Assembly (NCBI RefSeq): GCF_015169395.1
Contig: NZ_CP063458.1
Location: forward strand, 3,968,001 to 4,032,000
DNA: 64,000 nucleotides
Origin: Humisphaera borealis
Lineage (GTDB): Bacteria; Planctomycetota; Phycisphaerae; Tepidisphaerales; Tepidisphaeraceae
Reading direction: 5' to 3'
Shown here: positions 15,418 to 26,967 of the stretch, piece by piece
How the letters are laid out: each line of letters begins with the position of its first letter
Position numbering within the stretch: the stretch's first letter is position 1
The notes under the pieces: model-generated
Database searches by the model: none
What the model saw: the letters and a program-made list of their open reading frames with translations, nothing else
What the model was told of the DNA's origin: nothing
Translations under genes and position numbers: made by a program

Positions 15418-16929
15418 ATGCCTCGCCTGATCGCCGCTATCGATCAAGGAACAACCAGCAGCCGGTGCATTCTATTTGATGCATCCGGGTCGCCGGTCAG
15501 CGTTTCGCAACTGGAACATCGGCAGATCTATCCGCGGCCGGGCTGGGTTGAGCACGATGCGCTGGAGATCTGGCGGCGGGTTTCGGATGTCATCCATGGC
15601 GCGATGTCCCGCGCGAACGCAACCGCCGCCGACATCGCCGGGGTGGGCATCACCAACCAGCGGGAGACGACCGTCGTGTGGGACCGCCGAACGGGCTTGC
15701 CCCTGACGCATGCGATCGTCTGGCAGGACACGCGTACGCGCGACCTGTGCAACGAGCTTTCGGCTGATGGCGGGCAGAATCGGTTCCGCCAGCAAACGGG
15801 TTTGCCGATGGCGACCTACTTCTCCGGGCCGAAACTGCGGTGGATGCTCGAGAACGTCGACGGTCTTCGCGACGCCGCCGAGCAGGGCGACGCACTCTTC
15901 GGCACGATCGATTCCTGGCTGATCTGGCATCTTACCGGCGGCCCCGATGGCGGTGCGCACGTCACGGACGTCACCAACGCCGGCCGGACGATGCTGATGG
16001 ACCTGGCGTCGCTCGATTGGGACGACGAACTGCTGAAGGTCATGCGTGTACCGCGCCAGATGCTGCCGCGGATCGTCCCCTCGCTCGATCGAGCGTCGTG
16101 GGGCATGACCCGCCGCGACGGCCCGTTCGGCGGCGAGATTCCCGTCTGCGGGTGCCTCGGCGATCAGCACGCGGCGATGCTCGGACAGACCTGCTTCACG
16201 CCCGGCGAATCCAAGAACACCTACGGAACTGGCTGTTTCATGCTGTTGCACACCGGCGAAAAGCCGGTCGTCTCGACGCGCGGTCTGCTGACGACGCTGG
16301 CGTACAAGCTGGGCGATGAGCCGGCATGCTACGCGCTGGAAGGTTCGGTCGCGGTCGCCGGGTCGCTCGTCCAGTGGGTTCGCGACAACCTCGGCATGAT
16401 CGCCGATTCCACTGAGATCGAGTCCCTCGCCCGCAGCGTCCCTGACAACGGCGACGTCTACTTCGTACCGGCATTCGCGGGACTGTTCGCCCCGCACTGG
16501 CGGAGCGATGCCCGGGGAACGATCGTCGGGCTGACCGGCTTCGCGAATAAAGGGCACATTGCCCGCGCGGTGCTGGAGGCGACGGCATTTCAGACGCTCG
16601 ATGTGCTCGATGCGATGCGGCAGGATTGCGGGCTGGACCTGAAGGTCCTTCGTGTCGATGGCGGCATGGCGGCGAACGAACTGCTGATGCAGTTTCAGGC
16701 CGACCTGCTCGGCGTGCCGGTGGTGCGGCCGGTCGTCACAGAAACCACCGCCTTGGGGGCCGCCTATGCCGCCGGTTTGGCCACCGGCTTCTGGAAGAAC
16801 ACCGATGACCTGCAGCGAAACTGGCGTGCCGCCAAGCAGTGGGAACCGCAAATGAAGTCGTCCGACCGCCGACGGCTGCACGAGCGATGGAAGCAGGCGG
16901 TGGAGCGTTCGCTGGGATGGGAGAGGTGA
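15418..16929 (+). CDS. glpK: Glycerol kinase
   Basis: 503 residues, exactly family length. FGGY-kinase landmarks are complete: DQGTTSSR near the N terminus (phosphate loop), [44 protein letters not shown], and [18 protein letters not shown] near the end. It phosphorylates glycerol to sn-glycerol-3-phosphate in the cytosol. There is no glpF or glpD beside it. A weak ribosome site (aggaga) precedes the ATG. It follows the glycosyltransferase gene on the same strand, and its 3' end is followed by a composite inverted repeat. The call is secure. Confidence 0.96.
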   Translation: MPRLIAAIDQGTTSSRCILFDASGSPVSVSQLEHRQIYPRPGWVEHDALEIWRRVSDVIHGAMSRANATAADIAGVGITNQRETTVVWDRRTGLPLTHAIVWQDTRTRDLCNELSADGGQNRFRQQTGLPMATYFSGPKLRWMLENVDGLRDAAEQGDALFGTIDSWLIWHLTGGPDGGAHVTDVTNAGRTMLMDLASLDWDDELLKVMRVPRQMLPRIVPSLDRASWGMTRRDGPFGGEIPVCGCLGDQHAAMLGQTCFTPGESKNTYGTGCFMLLHTGEKPVVSTRGLLTTLAYKLGDEPACYALEGSVAVAGSLVQWVRDNLGMIADSTEIESLARSVPDNGDVYFVPAFAGLFAPHWRSDARGTIVGLTGFANKGHIARAVLEATAFQTLDVLDAMRQDCGLDLKVLRVDGGMAANELLMQFQADLLGVPVVRPVVTETTALGAAYAAGLATGFWKNTDDLQRNWRAAKQWEPQMKSSDRRRLHERWKQAVERSLGWER

Positions 16930-16936
16930 AGAAGCA

Positions 16937-17016
16937 AGGCACGAAGGCAGGAGGCACGCAGGCACGAAGGACCGCCCTGCTCCTGGTGCCTGCGTGCCTC
17001 TTTTGCCTTCGTGCCT
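16937..17016. repeat. Composite inverted repeat after glpK, family C
   Basis: Arms built from GGCACGAAGGCA and AGGCACGCAGGCAC on the left are mirrored by GTGCCTGCGTGCCT and TGCCTTCGTGCC on the right. It fills the convergent gap between glpK and the next gene, leaving six bases on either side. It is either a REPIN-like element or a bidirectional terminator-like structure. Confidence 0.7.
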
Positions 17017-17022
17017 CGCGTC

Positions 17023-17430
17023 TCACTTCTTATGCACGTAGATCGCCGTCGCCATCGCGTTTCGTGTCTTCGACTTGTCGATCGGGATGATGTAGGGCTC
17101 TTCGTCGTACGTGCCGACGGCACGCAGGCGGTATTCGGGCACTTGCAGCAGCAGGCCGTTGCCGCCCATCGCGGCCGCCTTTTCCTTCAACTCGTCGATC
17201 ACCTTCTGCATCTGCCCGACCTCCTCCCATTCGAAGGAGCCTTCGGTCTTGATGATCCCCAGCACTTCATACTTCGATGGCGGGTCCTGGAAGAGCGCGA
17301 CCGCGGCCGGGCTCGTCGCCGGGCGCGGACCGGTCGTAGGGACCACTGTCGACCCGCAGCCGCACAGCAGCATCATGGTCGAGACGAGCATCACAACGAA
17401 CGACGACTGGCGGAGGAGCGATAGATTCAT
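17023..17430 (-). CDS. Small predicted lipoprotein
   Basis: 135 residues. The N terminus has a charged start, a hydrophobic stretch (FVVMLVSTMMLL) and a lipobox-like CGCGS, so it is probably lipid-anchored outside the inner membrane. The mature part begins with a Pro/Thr linker and contains YEVLGIIKTEGSFEWEE, an amphipathic helix (MQKVIDELKEKAAAMGGNGLLL), and a beta-rich end. The layout resembles small lipoproteins of the DUF4156/YbjQ-like type (conserved 'ALGANAI'-like turn, here AAMGGNGLL), but I cannot be sure of the family. It lies between two palindromic elements and so is probably its own transcript. Confidence 0.78.
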   Translation of the reverse strand: MNLSLLRQSSFVVMLVSTMMLLCGCGSTVVPTTGPRPATSPAAVALFQDPPSKYEVLGIIKTEGSFEWEEVGQMQKVIDELKEKAAAMGGNGLLLQVPEYRLRAVGTYDEEPYIIPIDKSKTRNAMATAIYVHKK

Positions 17431-17491
17431 GGCAGAACCATCATACCCCAGAACCGCGGGTCTGACTTGCCGGTTGTTGGTTGAGATGTCT

Positions 17492-17577
17492 GTTTAACGG
17501 TCGCACCGCAGGTGCACTCTTGCGTCTTTCGCAGAAGGCAAGGAGAGAAGAGTGCGCCTTCGGTGCGACCGCTAAAC
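17492..17577. repeat. Inverted repeat, family D
   Basis: Arms of about 16 perfect bases around GGTCGCACC/GGTGCGACC, extended by a further near-match to 23 bases inward (CACTCTT/AAGAGTG), with a 26-base spacer. It lies between the small lipoprotein start and the end of the RTX/propeller gene. No T-run, so probably not a simple terminator. Confidence 0.7.
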
Positions 17578-17586
17578 GGGGAAGGC

Positions 17587-20388
17587 TTACTCTGAGGTCT
17601 TGAGGGTCTTGATGATGACATCCGGGTGCAGCAGCTCGACCGCCTGGATGTGCTCGTCGCCGACGGCGAACAGCACGTCGTTGATGCGGAGCGATCGCCG
17701 GACCTCGCTGCCCGGGTCGACGTTGCCGAGCGACTTGAACTGCTTGCCCGCCACATCGACTTCGAACACCGCCAACGACTGCGTGTACTCGCCGTCGCCG
17801 TAGCTGCCGACGGGGACCGCAAGGATGTTCTGCTCGGCGAAGTACGAGAACGCGTGGGGGTCGTACTCTGCTTCGCTGTACCCGTCGGCGATCGTCGTCT
17901 TGGCGATGCGCGTCGGGTGGGCGAAGTCCGACACATCGAACAGCGACAACAGCAGGCCGTTGTCGTCCACGCCGTCGGAATCGATGTCGCGACCGATGCC
18001 GAGCAACAGGCCCTCGCCGATCGGTTGAAGGTAGCTCGAATAGCCGGGGATCTTGAGTTCGCCGGCGATCTTCGGACTACGGGCGTCGCTGAGGTCGACC
18101 GTGAAGAGCGGATCGACCTGAAGGAAAGTGACGATGTAAGCCCGGGGCCCGTCAAACCGGGCGGCCTGCAACTGTTCACCCTTGGCGATGTTCTTGATGC
18201 TGCCGATCGTTTCGAGCTGATCGCCGACCTGCTCGAGCACGAACAGATGGTTCGTCGGTCCGTCGCCGGACCAGTTGTTGGTGGCGATGCGGAAGGTGTC
18301 GGCGTACTCGTCCATGCCGAACTGGTCGAGGACCGAGCCGTCGACGGAGCCGGTCGCCTGGAGGGTGACGGCATCGGCCTCGAGGCCGAACTTGAACAGG
18401 CGGGTTTCTTCGCCGTCGTCGGACCAGGTCGTGCCGGCCAGGTAGAGCGCATCCGCCGAGGCGTAGACGGTGCCGCCGTAACCGGCGACGGTGCTGGTGG
18501 CGGTCGGTCCGCCGTTGGTGTCGCCGACATCCAGCAGGGTGACCGTCGTCAGGTTCTGACCTATCTCGTTGTCGCCGAGGTCCCGGACGTAGGCGTTGGG
18601 GGCGCTGACGAGCGGGCCGTCGGTGGTCTTTCCGTCGGCGGTGCTGGTGTAGCCGGGGAGCAGGTCGGCCAGCGTCATCGCTTCCAGGCGGGCCCGGTAG
18701 GCGGCTTCGGATTCGTAGATGGTGTCGGAATACCCACCGCCGCCCCAGAAGGGCGGCGCGATCTTGGAGATCGAGGAAACGCCGCCGGGCGATCCGGCGG
18801 TCGGATCGTCGACGACGACATTGGTCGGCGGGTCCTGGGGGTCGGGATCGACGGGAGCCGGATCGGGATTGGGGATCTTCTCCGGTTCAGGGATCCAGGC
18901 GTCATTTCGCATGACGACATAGAGCTGATCGCCGATCAGGCGCGATTCGCCGTAGGAACCGTCGAGCTTGGTCGTCTCGACGACGCTCGGCGACGCCGGG
19001 TTCGATACGTCAAACACGGTGACCGTGACGAAGGGATCCTGCGCCGGCGTTATCGGCATGAGCGAACTGATCGCGATGCCGCCGGTCGCGGGCTGTGCCC
19101 AGTAGTAGAGCGAGCCGGTGAGCATGGTCAGCCTGTCGCCGGACAGGTAGATGCCGATCGCCGAGCCGTCAATGTCGTCGCGGTGTACGACACTCATCGA
19201 GGCGGCAGGGTCGGCATCGGTGATGACCAGTTGGCCATTCTGCAGTGTGTAGATGTAATGCCCGTCGGTCTCGACCAGATCGGCTTCGTCCACGCCGGCG
19301 ACCTGGGTGTTGGTGGACGACGCATCGGGAACGTTGCCGTTGGTGGTGGGTGAAGCTTGCGGCGGCGGCGGAGAGGCAGGCGGTGCCGGGGTGGGACTGA
19401 CGCCACCATTCGTAACGTCATTCAGGACGCCAGCTTTGATTGCGACTTCACCACCACGGCCCCAGTAGTAAATCCAGGGATTGGTCGCCTTGCCGAACGC
19501 CCAGGACCATTGCTTTACGGCGGCATCGACGAGCCACTGTTTCAGTTCGGCGTCGGTGGTCTGGCGGAGTGTTGATTCGTGGGTGTCGTCGACGCTGAGG
19601 CGGTCGCGTCCGGCTTTCACGCCCGGCGTTGGTCCTCCGACGGGGCCGACATGATCGACGCCGTTCTCGGCGTAGACGCGGTCGGTGCCCTTTCCGCCGT
19701 CGAGGTTATCGACGCCCTTGCCGCCAAAGAGCTTGTCGGCACCTTTGTCACCCTGGAGGTTGTCGTCGTCGTGGCCGCCGCTGAGACGGTCCTTGCCGAT
19801 ATCGCCGTGAAGGTCGTCGTCGCCCCAGCCGCCGGCGACGACGTCGTTGCCGGCCCCGGCAAAGAGGTCGTCGTTGCCGTCGCCGCCGCTGAGGTTGTCG
19901 TTGCCGTCGTCGCCGTAGATGACGTCGTCACCGCCGCCGCCGTCGATGCGGTCGTTACCCGCCCCGCCGTAGAATGTCTCGCCAAGGCTGGAGCCAAAGA
20001 GCCGGTCGTCGCCGTCGCCGCCGCGGACCTGAATGGCCGCCGCCGACGCGCGAAGCGTCGCCGACGAGTTGGCGGCTTCCAGGCGGAGGGTGACGCGGTC
20101 GTCGCCCGCGCCGGCGTCGAGATCGATCGAGGCGACGTCGGCGGCGGTGACCGTGCCCGCGACCGCGCCATTGATGACCGCGCGCAGGCTCGTCGCATCG
20201 CCGGGGACCGCTTCAACGACGATCACGTCGCCGGTCGCGTCGCCGCGAATCTGCCAGACGCCGGCTTCAAGGGCGGCAGAAAAGAGCTGTCGGCGTTCGA
20301 GCGTTTCGACCGCGCCGATGCAGGCACGGACCAGATTGCTTTGAGAGATCGACGACTTCTTCACCGCCTCGCGTGCACGGTTCGACAT
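17587..20388 (-). CDS. Secreted RTX-repeat + beta-propeller (PF09826-type) protein
   Basis: 933 residues from the Met that follows a ribosome site (ggtggagc) at 20388. Around residue 30 is ETLERRQLFSA, the L-E-x-R-x-L-x-S motif found at the start of many large exported planctomycete proteins. Residues about 120-250 hold tandem RTX nonapeptides (GGAGNDRID, GGDGNDDLF and similar), which bind calcium in secreted proteins. After a Pro-rich linker comes a domain beginning NTQVAGVDEADLVETDG, the hallmark of the 'beta propeller' family PF09826, with repeated blades to the end. Function is unknown; the protein is probably surface-bound or secreted. The open frame continues 39 codons upstream but without motif or ribosome site. 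Confidence 0.88.
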   Translation of the reverse strand: MSNRAREAVKKSSISQSNLVRACIGAVETLERRQLFSAALEAGVWQIRGDATGDVIVVEAVPGDATSLRAVINGAVAGTVTAADVASIDLDAGAGDDRVTLRLEAANSSATLRASAAAIQVRGGDGDDRLFGSSLGETFYGGAGNDRIDGGGGDDVIYGDDGNDNLSGGDGNDDLFAGAGNDVVAGGWGDDDLHGDIGKDRLSGGHDDDNLQGDKGADKLFGGKGVDNLDGGKGTDRVYAENGVDHVGPVGGPTPGVKAGRDRLSVDDTHESTLRQTTDAELKQWLVDAAVKQWSWAFGKATNPWIYYWGRGGEVAIKAGVLNDVTNGGVSPTPAPPASPPPPQASPTTNGNVPDASSTNTQVAGVDEADLVETDGHYIYTLQNGQLVITDADPAASMSVVHRDDIDGSAIGIYLSGDRLTMLTGSLYYWAQPATGGIAISSLMPITPAQDPFVTVTVFDVSNPASPSVVETTKLDGSYGESRLIGDQLYVVMRNDAWIPEPEKIPNPDPAPVDPDPQDPPTNVVVDDPTAGSPGGVSSISKIAPPFWGGGGYSDTIYESEAAYRARLEAMTLADLLPGYTSTADGKTTDGPLVSAPNAYVRDLGDNEIGQNLTTVTLLDVGDTNGGPTATSTVAGYGGTVYASADALYLAGTTWSDDGEETRLFKFGLEADAVTLQATGSVDGSVLDQFGMDEYADTFRIATNNWSGDGPTNHLFVLEQVGDQLETIGSIKNIAKGEQLQAARFDGPRAYIVTFLQVDPLFTVDLSDARSPKIAGELKIPGYSSYLQPIGEGLLLGIGRDIDSDGVDDNGLLLSLFDVSDFAHPTRIAKTTIADGYSEAEYDPHAFSYFAEQNILAVPVGSYGDGEYTQSLAVFEVDVAGKQFKSLGNVDPGSEVRRSLRINDVLFAVGDEHIQAVELLHPDVIIKTLKTSE

Positions 20389-21230
20389 ATGCGCTCCACC
20401 TGATGTAGGGATTGGAAGGAAATGAAATGCGACCCTGTGACGGGGCCCGGCTTCCGATCCTTGTAGACCCTGACCTAATGACTGAACTTCCCAAAAATCC
20501 GCCAAAACAGAAAAGCCCGGCTGCTCGGACGGACCGGTAGTCTATCACACCGGACGTCAGTCGCTCGAATACATTTCAACGGTCGGGGAAACAGCACTGG
20601 TAAGGACTTACCTTAGAAATCGAGCGGTGATACTGGGGCAACGGATGCCAAGGGTGCGAGGGAGCATATGGCCCTCACCAATGCATCAGGACGGCGCCCG
20701 TGGGGAGCGCCGTCCTGAAAGGTCTGACATTCGGGTTTGTGAGAGTGGTTCTCACCAACCGCGAACGCGACGACGGGATTTGGACAGTTTCGCCGATGCT
20801 CCGGAAAGCTTGGCGAAGAGTTGTCCGAAAGATCCACTGGGTGGTACGGCCGATCGACGTTTTCCGGTTCGTCGAACGCCACGTGTGGTGCGTTGCGCCA
20901 TAACTGAGCGCTCCTTTCAGGGCCGAACTCTACCCAACTCGCCGGGTGAAGTCTGGAAGAAAATTCCGTTTGTAACATCCTATAAAATAAGGACGTCCGA
21001 TAAATTGAGCGTGCAATAAGTGGGTAGCCCGGGAGCCGCAAGCCAGACGGCCGAAGGTGACGGCCGAGACTTGAGTCGCGACAGCTCAGCGCTGTTTAAA
21101 TCAGCACGCTCGACGCGCTGGCTCCCCATAGCGAATCTCGACGATTTCAGGACAATGCCCAACCCGGCCGATGCTGGCCGGCCGCCGACGGCTGGCGTTC
21201 AGAGTTGGTGGGCGACGAGGTACAACGACC
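20389..21230. other. Long gap upstream of thrS
   Basis: About 840 bases without a convincing gene. It contains a perfect 10-pair hairpin at 20688-20716 (AGGACGGCGC/GCGCCGTCCT) and an A/T-rich stretch at about 20960-21005 (tataaaataagg) that could hold a promoter, about 230 bases before thrS. Small open frames on both strands here (for example 20613-21041 minus) have no recognisable protein features. The length is more than thrS needs, so an untranslated leader or a small RNA is possible. Confidence 0.4.
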
Positions 21231-23240
<2,010 letters not shown>

Positions 23241-23381
23241 TCGATCGAGGTTCCGAACTCGCATGACGGCGCGAGCCGTTTGCCGAACGATGTCGCCGAA
23301 ATCGCAACCGTCGACGGGCTTCGAAACCCGCGCGGCAGTCGCTCAGACGAACAAGTGTCGCCGGCGAACTTAAGGACGAGC

Positions 23382-24788
23382 ATGTACGCGATCGCGCAGC
23401 AATCATTTTCGGGAAACGTGATCCAGTATTACCTGCAACGGCTCTCCACACCGAGCGGGGTCATGCTTGTCGTTGCGATGGTCATGCTTGCGACGGCAGT
23501 TCTTGCGGTCGATCGATTCAAGTGGGTTGCCCTGACGATCTCGATCTTTCTGTCGACTTTCGCCTACAACCGGTCAGGTGGCACGGTCGACCTGGTCGAC
23601 GTGGTAGCACTACCCGCTCCGTTTTCGGTCATCGCTTCATTGACCCAGCCGCTCGGCGTTGCCTGTCTTTTGATCATCGCGATTGCGTCGATGAAGCCGA
23701 TGCCATGGCAGCGGTTGCACGCTGTTCATCCGGTGGCGATAGGGACGTTCGCTATCCAAGCCCTGATCGCATTGCGACAACTTGCAGGCGGACTTCCCGA
23801 GCGGGGAATAGTCGGAGTCGCGATCTATGGCAGCGTGCTCTTGATTCTTGGCGCCGGACTGTCTCGATGGCTGTATGACGAAGTTCAGATACGCAGCATG
23901 GCGCGGGCCGTCTCGTGGTTTTCATTGATCTTCTGCGTTTCGACGGTGCTAGTGCTCGTAATCGATCGCGATGCGGCGTTTGTTTCAAACCGACTGACCG
24001 GCGTGGCGGACAATCCCCAGCGCACGGGCATCATCTTAGCGCTGGCGTTCCCCTTCTGCCTTCTCCTCGCCGCTGACCGCGGCAACTCATTCAATTCGCG
24101 CCTTTTTCACGCCATCGTCGGTGGCGCCGCTGCGACATTCCTCGTCTTTACGGGTTCGCGCACCGCGGTGCTTACGCTCGTCGTCGGCACTTCCGTGTTT
24201 TTCCGCAGGCGATTCGGTGCGCTTGCCGCCACGGGAGCCGTTCTCTTCGTCATTTTTCTCGCCGTTCTCTCCGTAGCCGAAAAGGATCTGGCCACCGCCC
24301 GCGACAACGTTTTTCGCACCAACAACACCCGCTCGGACGGTTGGATGGCGGCGATGCAGTACTTCTACGACTCCCCGCTGATCGGGACATCCATGGACGG
24401 CAACGCCGTGGAGAGCTCGTACGTCTGCGTGGCTGCTCAAAGCGGACTGGTCGGGTTGTCGGCACTGGCGATCACCATGTTCCTGCTTTTTCGGTCGGCT
24501 TTCCGATTGTCGCGCCACCGCAATCCGGGGCCATACGGGCCTGCGGTCGATCTTGCTGTCGCCAGCATGGTCCAGTTCACCGTGGTATGGGCGTTTGAGG
24601 CCTATCTCATCGCGCTCGTGACGAATACCGTCTTCATGCTGTACTGCACCCTTGCGATCGCCGCCCTAGTGACTGAACGGATGAACACCGCGTCGGATCC
24701 CGCTCTGCCGCTGGAAGATCGATCTGGCGAGTCCTCTTACGGTCATGCCGCCGATCTCACCGGGATCGGACTACGGAGCCAATTGTGA
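23382..24788 (+). CDS. O-antigen ligase/polymerase-like membrane protein
   Basis: 468 residues, mostly hydrophobic, with about ten to eleven membrane segments. The layout, with many helices, a central region rich in Arg/Thr (FTGSRTAVLTLVVG) and a periplasmic loop ending in a small-residue helix (SPLIGTSMDGNAVESSYVCVAAQSG), is that of the Wzy_C/O-antigen ligase family, which polymerises or attaches surface polysaccharide. GSRTA and the G-hydroxyl loop before the late helices are typical. The ATG at 23382 has a good ribosome site (aaggacg). Its stop overlaps the start of the next gene (GTGA), so the two are translationally coupled. Confidence 0.8.
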   Translation: MYAIAQQSFSGNVIQYYLQRLSTPSGVMLVVAMVMLATAVLAVDRFKWVALTISIFLSTFAYNRSGGTVDLVDVVALPAPFSVIASLTQPLGVACLLIIAIASMKPMPWQRLHAVHPVAIGTFAIQALIALRQLAGGLPERGIVGVAIYGSVLLILGAGLSRWLYDEVQIRSMARAVSWFSLIFCVSTVLVLVIDRDAAFVSNRLTGVADNPQRTGIILALAFPFCLLLAADRGNSFNSRLFHAIVGGAAATFLVFTGSRTAVLTLVVGTSVFFRRRFGALAATGAVLFVIFLAVLSVAEKDLATARDNVFRTNNTRSDGWMAAMQYFYDSPLIGTSMDGNAVESSYVCVAAQSGLVGLSALAITMFLLFRSAFRLSRHRNPGPYGPAVDLAVASMVQFTVVWAFEAYLIALVTNTVFMLYCTLAIAALVTERMNTASDPALPLEDRSGESSYGHAADLTGIGLRSQL

Positions 24789-26179
24789 AGCGATACAGCT
24801 CGGTCTGGATCTTGGTGATATTCGCGCCGCTGGTCAGTGTCTTCCACGGCCACGTTCCGCTTCGGGCCGCGGCTGCAGACCTTCCTGCGGATGCCGAGGG
24901 CTTCCTCCCCCTGTTCAATGGCAAAGACCTTTCCAACTGGGTGCCGATGAACGTCCATCCCGGCACGTTCACGGTCAAGGACGGCATCATCGTGTCGACC
25001 GGCAAGCCGACCGGCGTCATGCGGACCGACCGCATGTACGAAAACTTCATCATCGAACTCGAGTGGAAACACCACGAAAAAGGCGGCAACGCCGGGCTGT
25101 TCATCTGGGGCGATGGCATCAATGCCCCAGGCACGCCCTTCGCCCGTGGCGTTGAAGTGCAGATCCTCGACCACGGGTACGTCGAACTGCACCCGTCTGC
25201 CAAGGGCAAGGCCACCGGGCATGGCGACGTGTTTCCGATCCACGGCGCGACCATGATCCCCGACCGGCCGCATCCCTTCGGCGGCTCTCGCTGCCTGCCG
25301 AGCGAAGAGCGCGTCAAACCGCTGGGCGAATGGAACCATTACCGCGTCGTCTGCAACGACGGCGTGATCAAACTGTCCGTCAACGGCAAGGAAGTCTCCG
25401 GCGGCAAGGAATGCAATCCGCGCAAAGGCTACATCTGCCTCGAATCCGAGGGGGCACTTTGCCACTTCCGCAACATCCGCATCAAGGAACTTCCCAGCAC
25501 CGGTGCCAAGCCCGAGCAGACCGCCCGGGTCGATCCCGGCTACTCCCTGCTTTACAACGGGATCGACCTGGCGGGCTGGGTCGCCGACGACGGCCACAAA
25601 GGACATTGGACGCCAAAGGACTGGACGCTCGACTACGACGGCAAGAGCGACGCCAAGGACAAGAATCTCTGGAGCGAAAAAGAGTACGGCGATTTCGAAC
25701 TGATGGTGGACTGGCGGCTTACCGGAAAGCCGAAGAAGACCGACCGACAGGTCATCCTTCCCACTGGCGAGGTCGCCAAAAACGCCGACGGCACCGACAA
25801 GATGGTCAGCGTCGATGACGCCGGCGACAGCGGCGTCTATCTGCGCGGCACCAGCAAAGCCCAGGTGAACATGTGGTGCTGGCCGATCGGGAGCGGCGAA
25901 GTCTACGGCTATCGCACCGACCCGAGTCAGCCGCCGGAAGTTCGCGCCGGCGTCACGCCCAAAGTCGTCGCCGACAAGAAGCCCGGTGCATGGAACCGTT
26001 TCATCATCACGATGAAAGGCGACCGCCTGACGGTCCTGCTCAACGGCCAAACCGTCCTCGAGAACGCCCAACTGCCCGGCGTACCCGCCAGGGGAAAGAT
26101 CGCGCTTCAACACCACGGGGATACGGTGCAATTTGCGAACATCTGGATCAAAGAGCTTCGGGACTCGAATCCAAAATAG
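24785..26179 (+). CDS. Secreted protein with two DUF1080 domains
   Basis: 464 residues starting at a GTG that overlaps the previous stop. A signal peptide covers about residues 1-31 (ILVIFAPLVSVFHG...AAA). Two copies of the DUF1080 / 3-keto-disaccharide hydrolase-type jelly roll follow: residues 38-230 (GFLPLFNGKDLSNW to FRNIRIKELP) and 252-460 (YSLLYNGIDLAGW to FANIWIKEL). Both copies hold the N-G-x-D-L-x-x-W opening and the closing strand IKEL. These proteins are expanded in planctomycetes and act on sugars outside the cytoplasm, though not all are enzymes. Coupling to a polysaccharide polymerase gene suggests a role in surface glycan processing, which is inference. Confidence 0.9.
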   Translation: MKRYSSVWILVIFAPLVSVFHGHVPLRAAAADLPADAEGFLPLFNGKDLSNWVPMNVHPGTFTVKDGIIVSTGKPTGVMRTDRMYENFIIELEWKHHEKGGNAGLFIWGDGINAPGTPFARGVEVQILDHGYVELHPSAKGKATGHGDVFPIHGATMIPDRPHPFGGSRCLPSEERVKPLGEWNHYRVVCNDGVIKLSVNGKEVSGGKECNPRKGYICLESEGALCHFRNIRIKELPSTGAKPEQTARVDPGYSLLYNGIDLAGWVADDGHKGHWTPKDWTLDYDGKSDAKDKNLWSEKEYGDFELMVDWRLTGKPKKTDRQVILPTGEVAKNADGTDKMVSVDDAGDSGVYLRGTSKAQVNMWCWPIGSGEVYGYRTDPSQPPEVRAGVTPKVVADKKPGAWNRFIITMKGDRLTVLLNGQTVLENAQLPGVPARGKIALQHHGDTVQFANIWIKELRDSNPK

Positions 26180-26465
26180 CGGAATCGGGTCCCGCCCGTT
26201 GTTCGGCATGGCGCGTCGGCGTACCCGCCCGCAGGCTCGTAAGCATTCATTTCACCAATGCCCGCACCTGCCTTTACATGCGGTTTATTCATTGGTCTGC
26301 TGCCGCCGCCCTCGATACGGTGAGCATTCCAACGACGTCCGTTAACAGGTGTGCGAGTTTCTCCATTGCTGACGTGGCGATAATCCGTAGGGGTTCCCCA
26401 AGATTGACGTGCGGCAGATTCAGTCACCCGAACCGATGGCCGATGCCACGGGCGGGATCGGCCCT
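26180..26465. other. Intergenic stretch
   Basis: No gene, strong hairpin or promoter stands out between the DUF1080 gene and the PilZ-like gene. An in-frame ATG at 26409 could extend the next protein by 19 residues. Confidence 0.4.
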
Positions 26466-26888
26466 ATGCAACTGAGTCTGAAGCTATACGAACAGCTCAA
26501 CAGTCTTCTGTGCGCAGAAGCTGTCACCGGCCGGCAGCAACGCAGCGAGCCGCGGGTCGGCGTGCGGATGCGCCAGCAGATCGTTCCGAACATCGTCGGC
26601 GACGCCGGCACACGGCCGATCGACGTCTGGATTCGCGACATCTCCCTCACTGGCCTTGGGTTCTCGGCGAATCAACCGCTGGGGCAAGGCACTCAGTTTC
26701 TGATTCGCCTGACCAGTTCATCCGGCTCGAAGGTCGCGATTCGATATTCGATCGCACACTGCGTGTGTGTCGCCCCCGGCGTTTATGTGGCGGGCGCGAA
26801 GGTCGATCGTGTGTTCTGCACGGAATGTGCATGCCTGCAAGGCATGATGGATCGCATCGCGAGCCTCGTGGTCACCCCCGCCGCCTGA
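26466..26888 (+). CDS. PilZ-like domain protein
   Basis: About 140 residues from MQLSLKLYEQLNSLL. The region QQRSEPRVGVRM, then VWIRDISLTGLGFSANQPL, resembles the PilZ signature (R-x-x-x-R then D-x-S-x-x-G), which binds cyclic di-GMP. The first arginine motif is imperfect (RSEPR), so binding is not certain. The C-terminal half is Cys-rich (HCVCV and CTECACLQG), which is odd for a PilZ protein. An earlier in-frame ATG (26409 or 26436) is possible; I prefer the later Met because a regular helix begins there. Neighbours give no clue to its target. Confidence 0.65.
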   Translation: MQLSLKLYEQLNSLLCAEAVTGRQQRSEPRVGVRMRQQIVPNIVGDAGTRPIDVWIRDISLTGLGFSANQPLGQGTQFLIRLTSSSGSKVAIRYSIAHCVCVAPGVYVAGAKVDRVFCTECACLQGMMDRIASLVVTPAA

Positions 26889-26967
26889 GGCGTCACTTCT
26901 CTTTTCCAGTCGCGAAACTCGTGCACCGGACATCGCCCGCTCGTCGCTTTGCTGCGCCTGACTTGGC

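Noticed and set aside
20613-21041. 142-residue minus-strand open frame before thrS
   Set aside because: No ribosome site, no recognisable motif, and composition unlike neighbouring genes; overlaps a strong hairpin.
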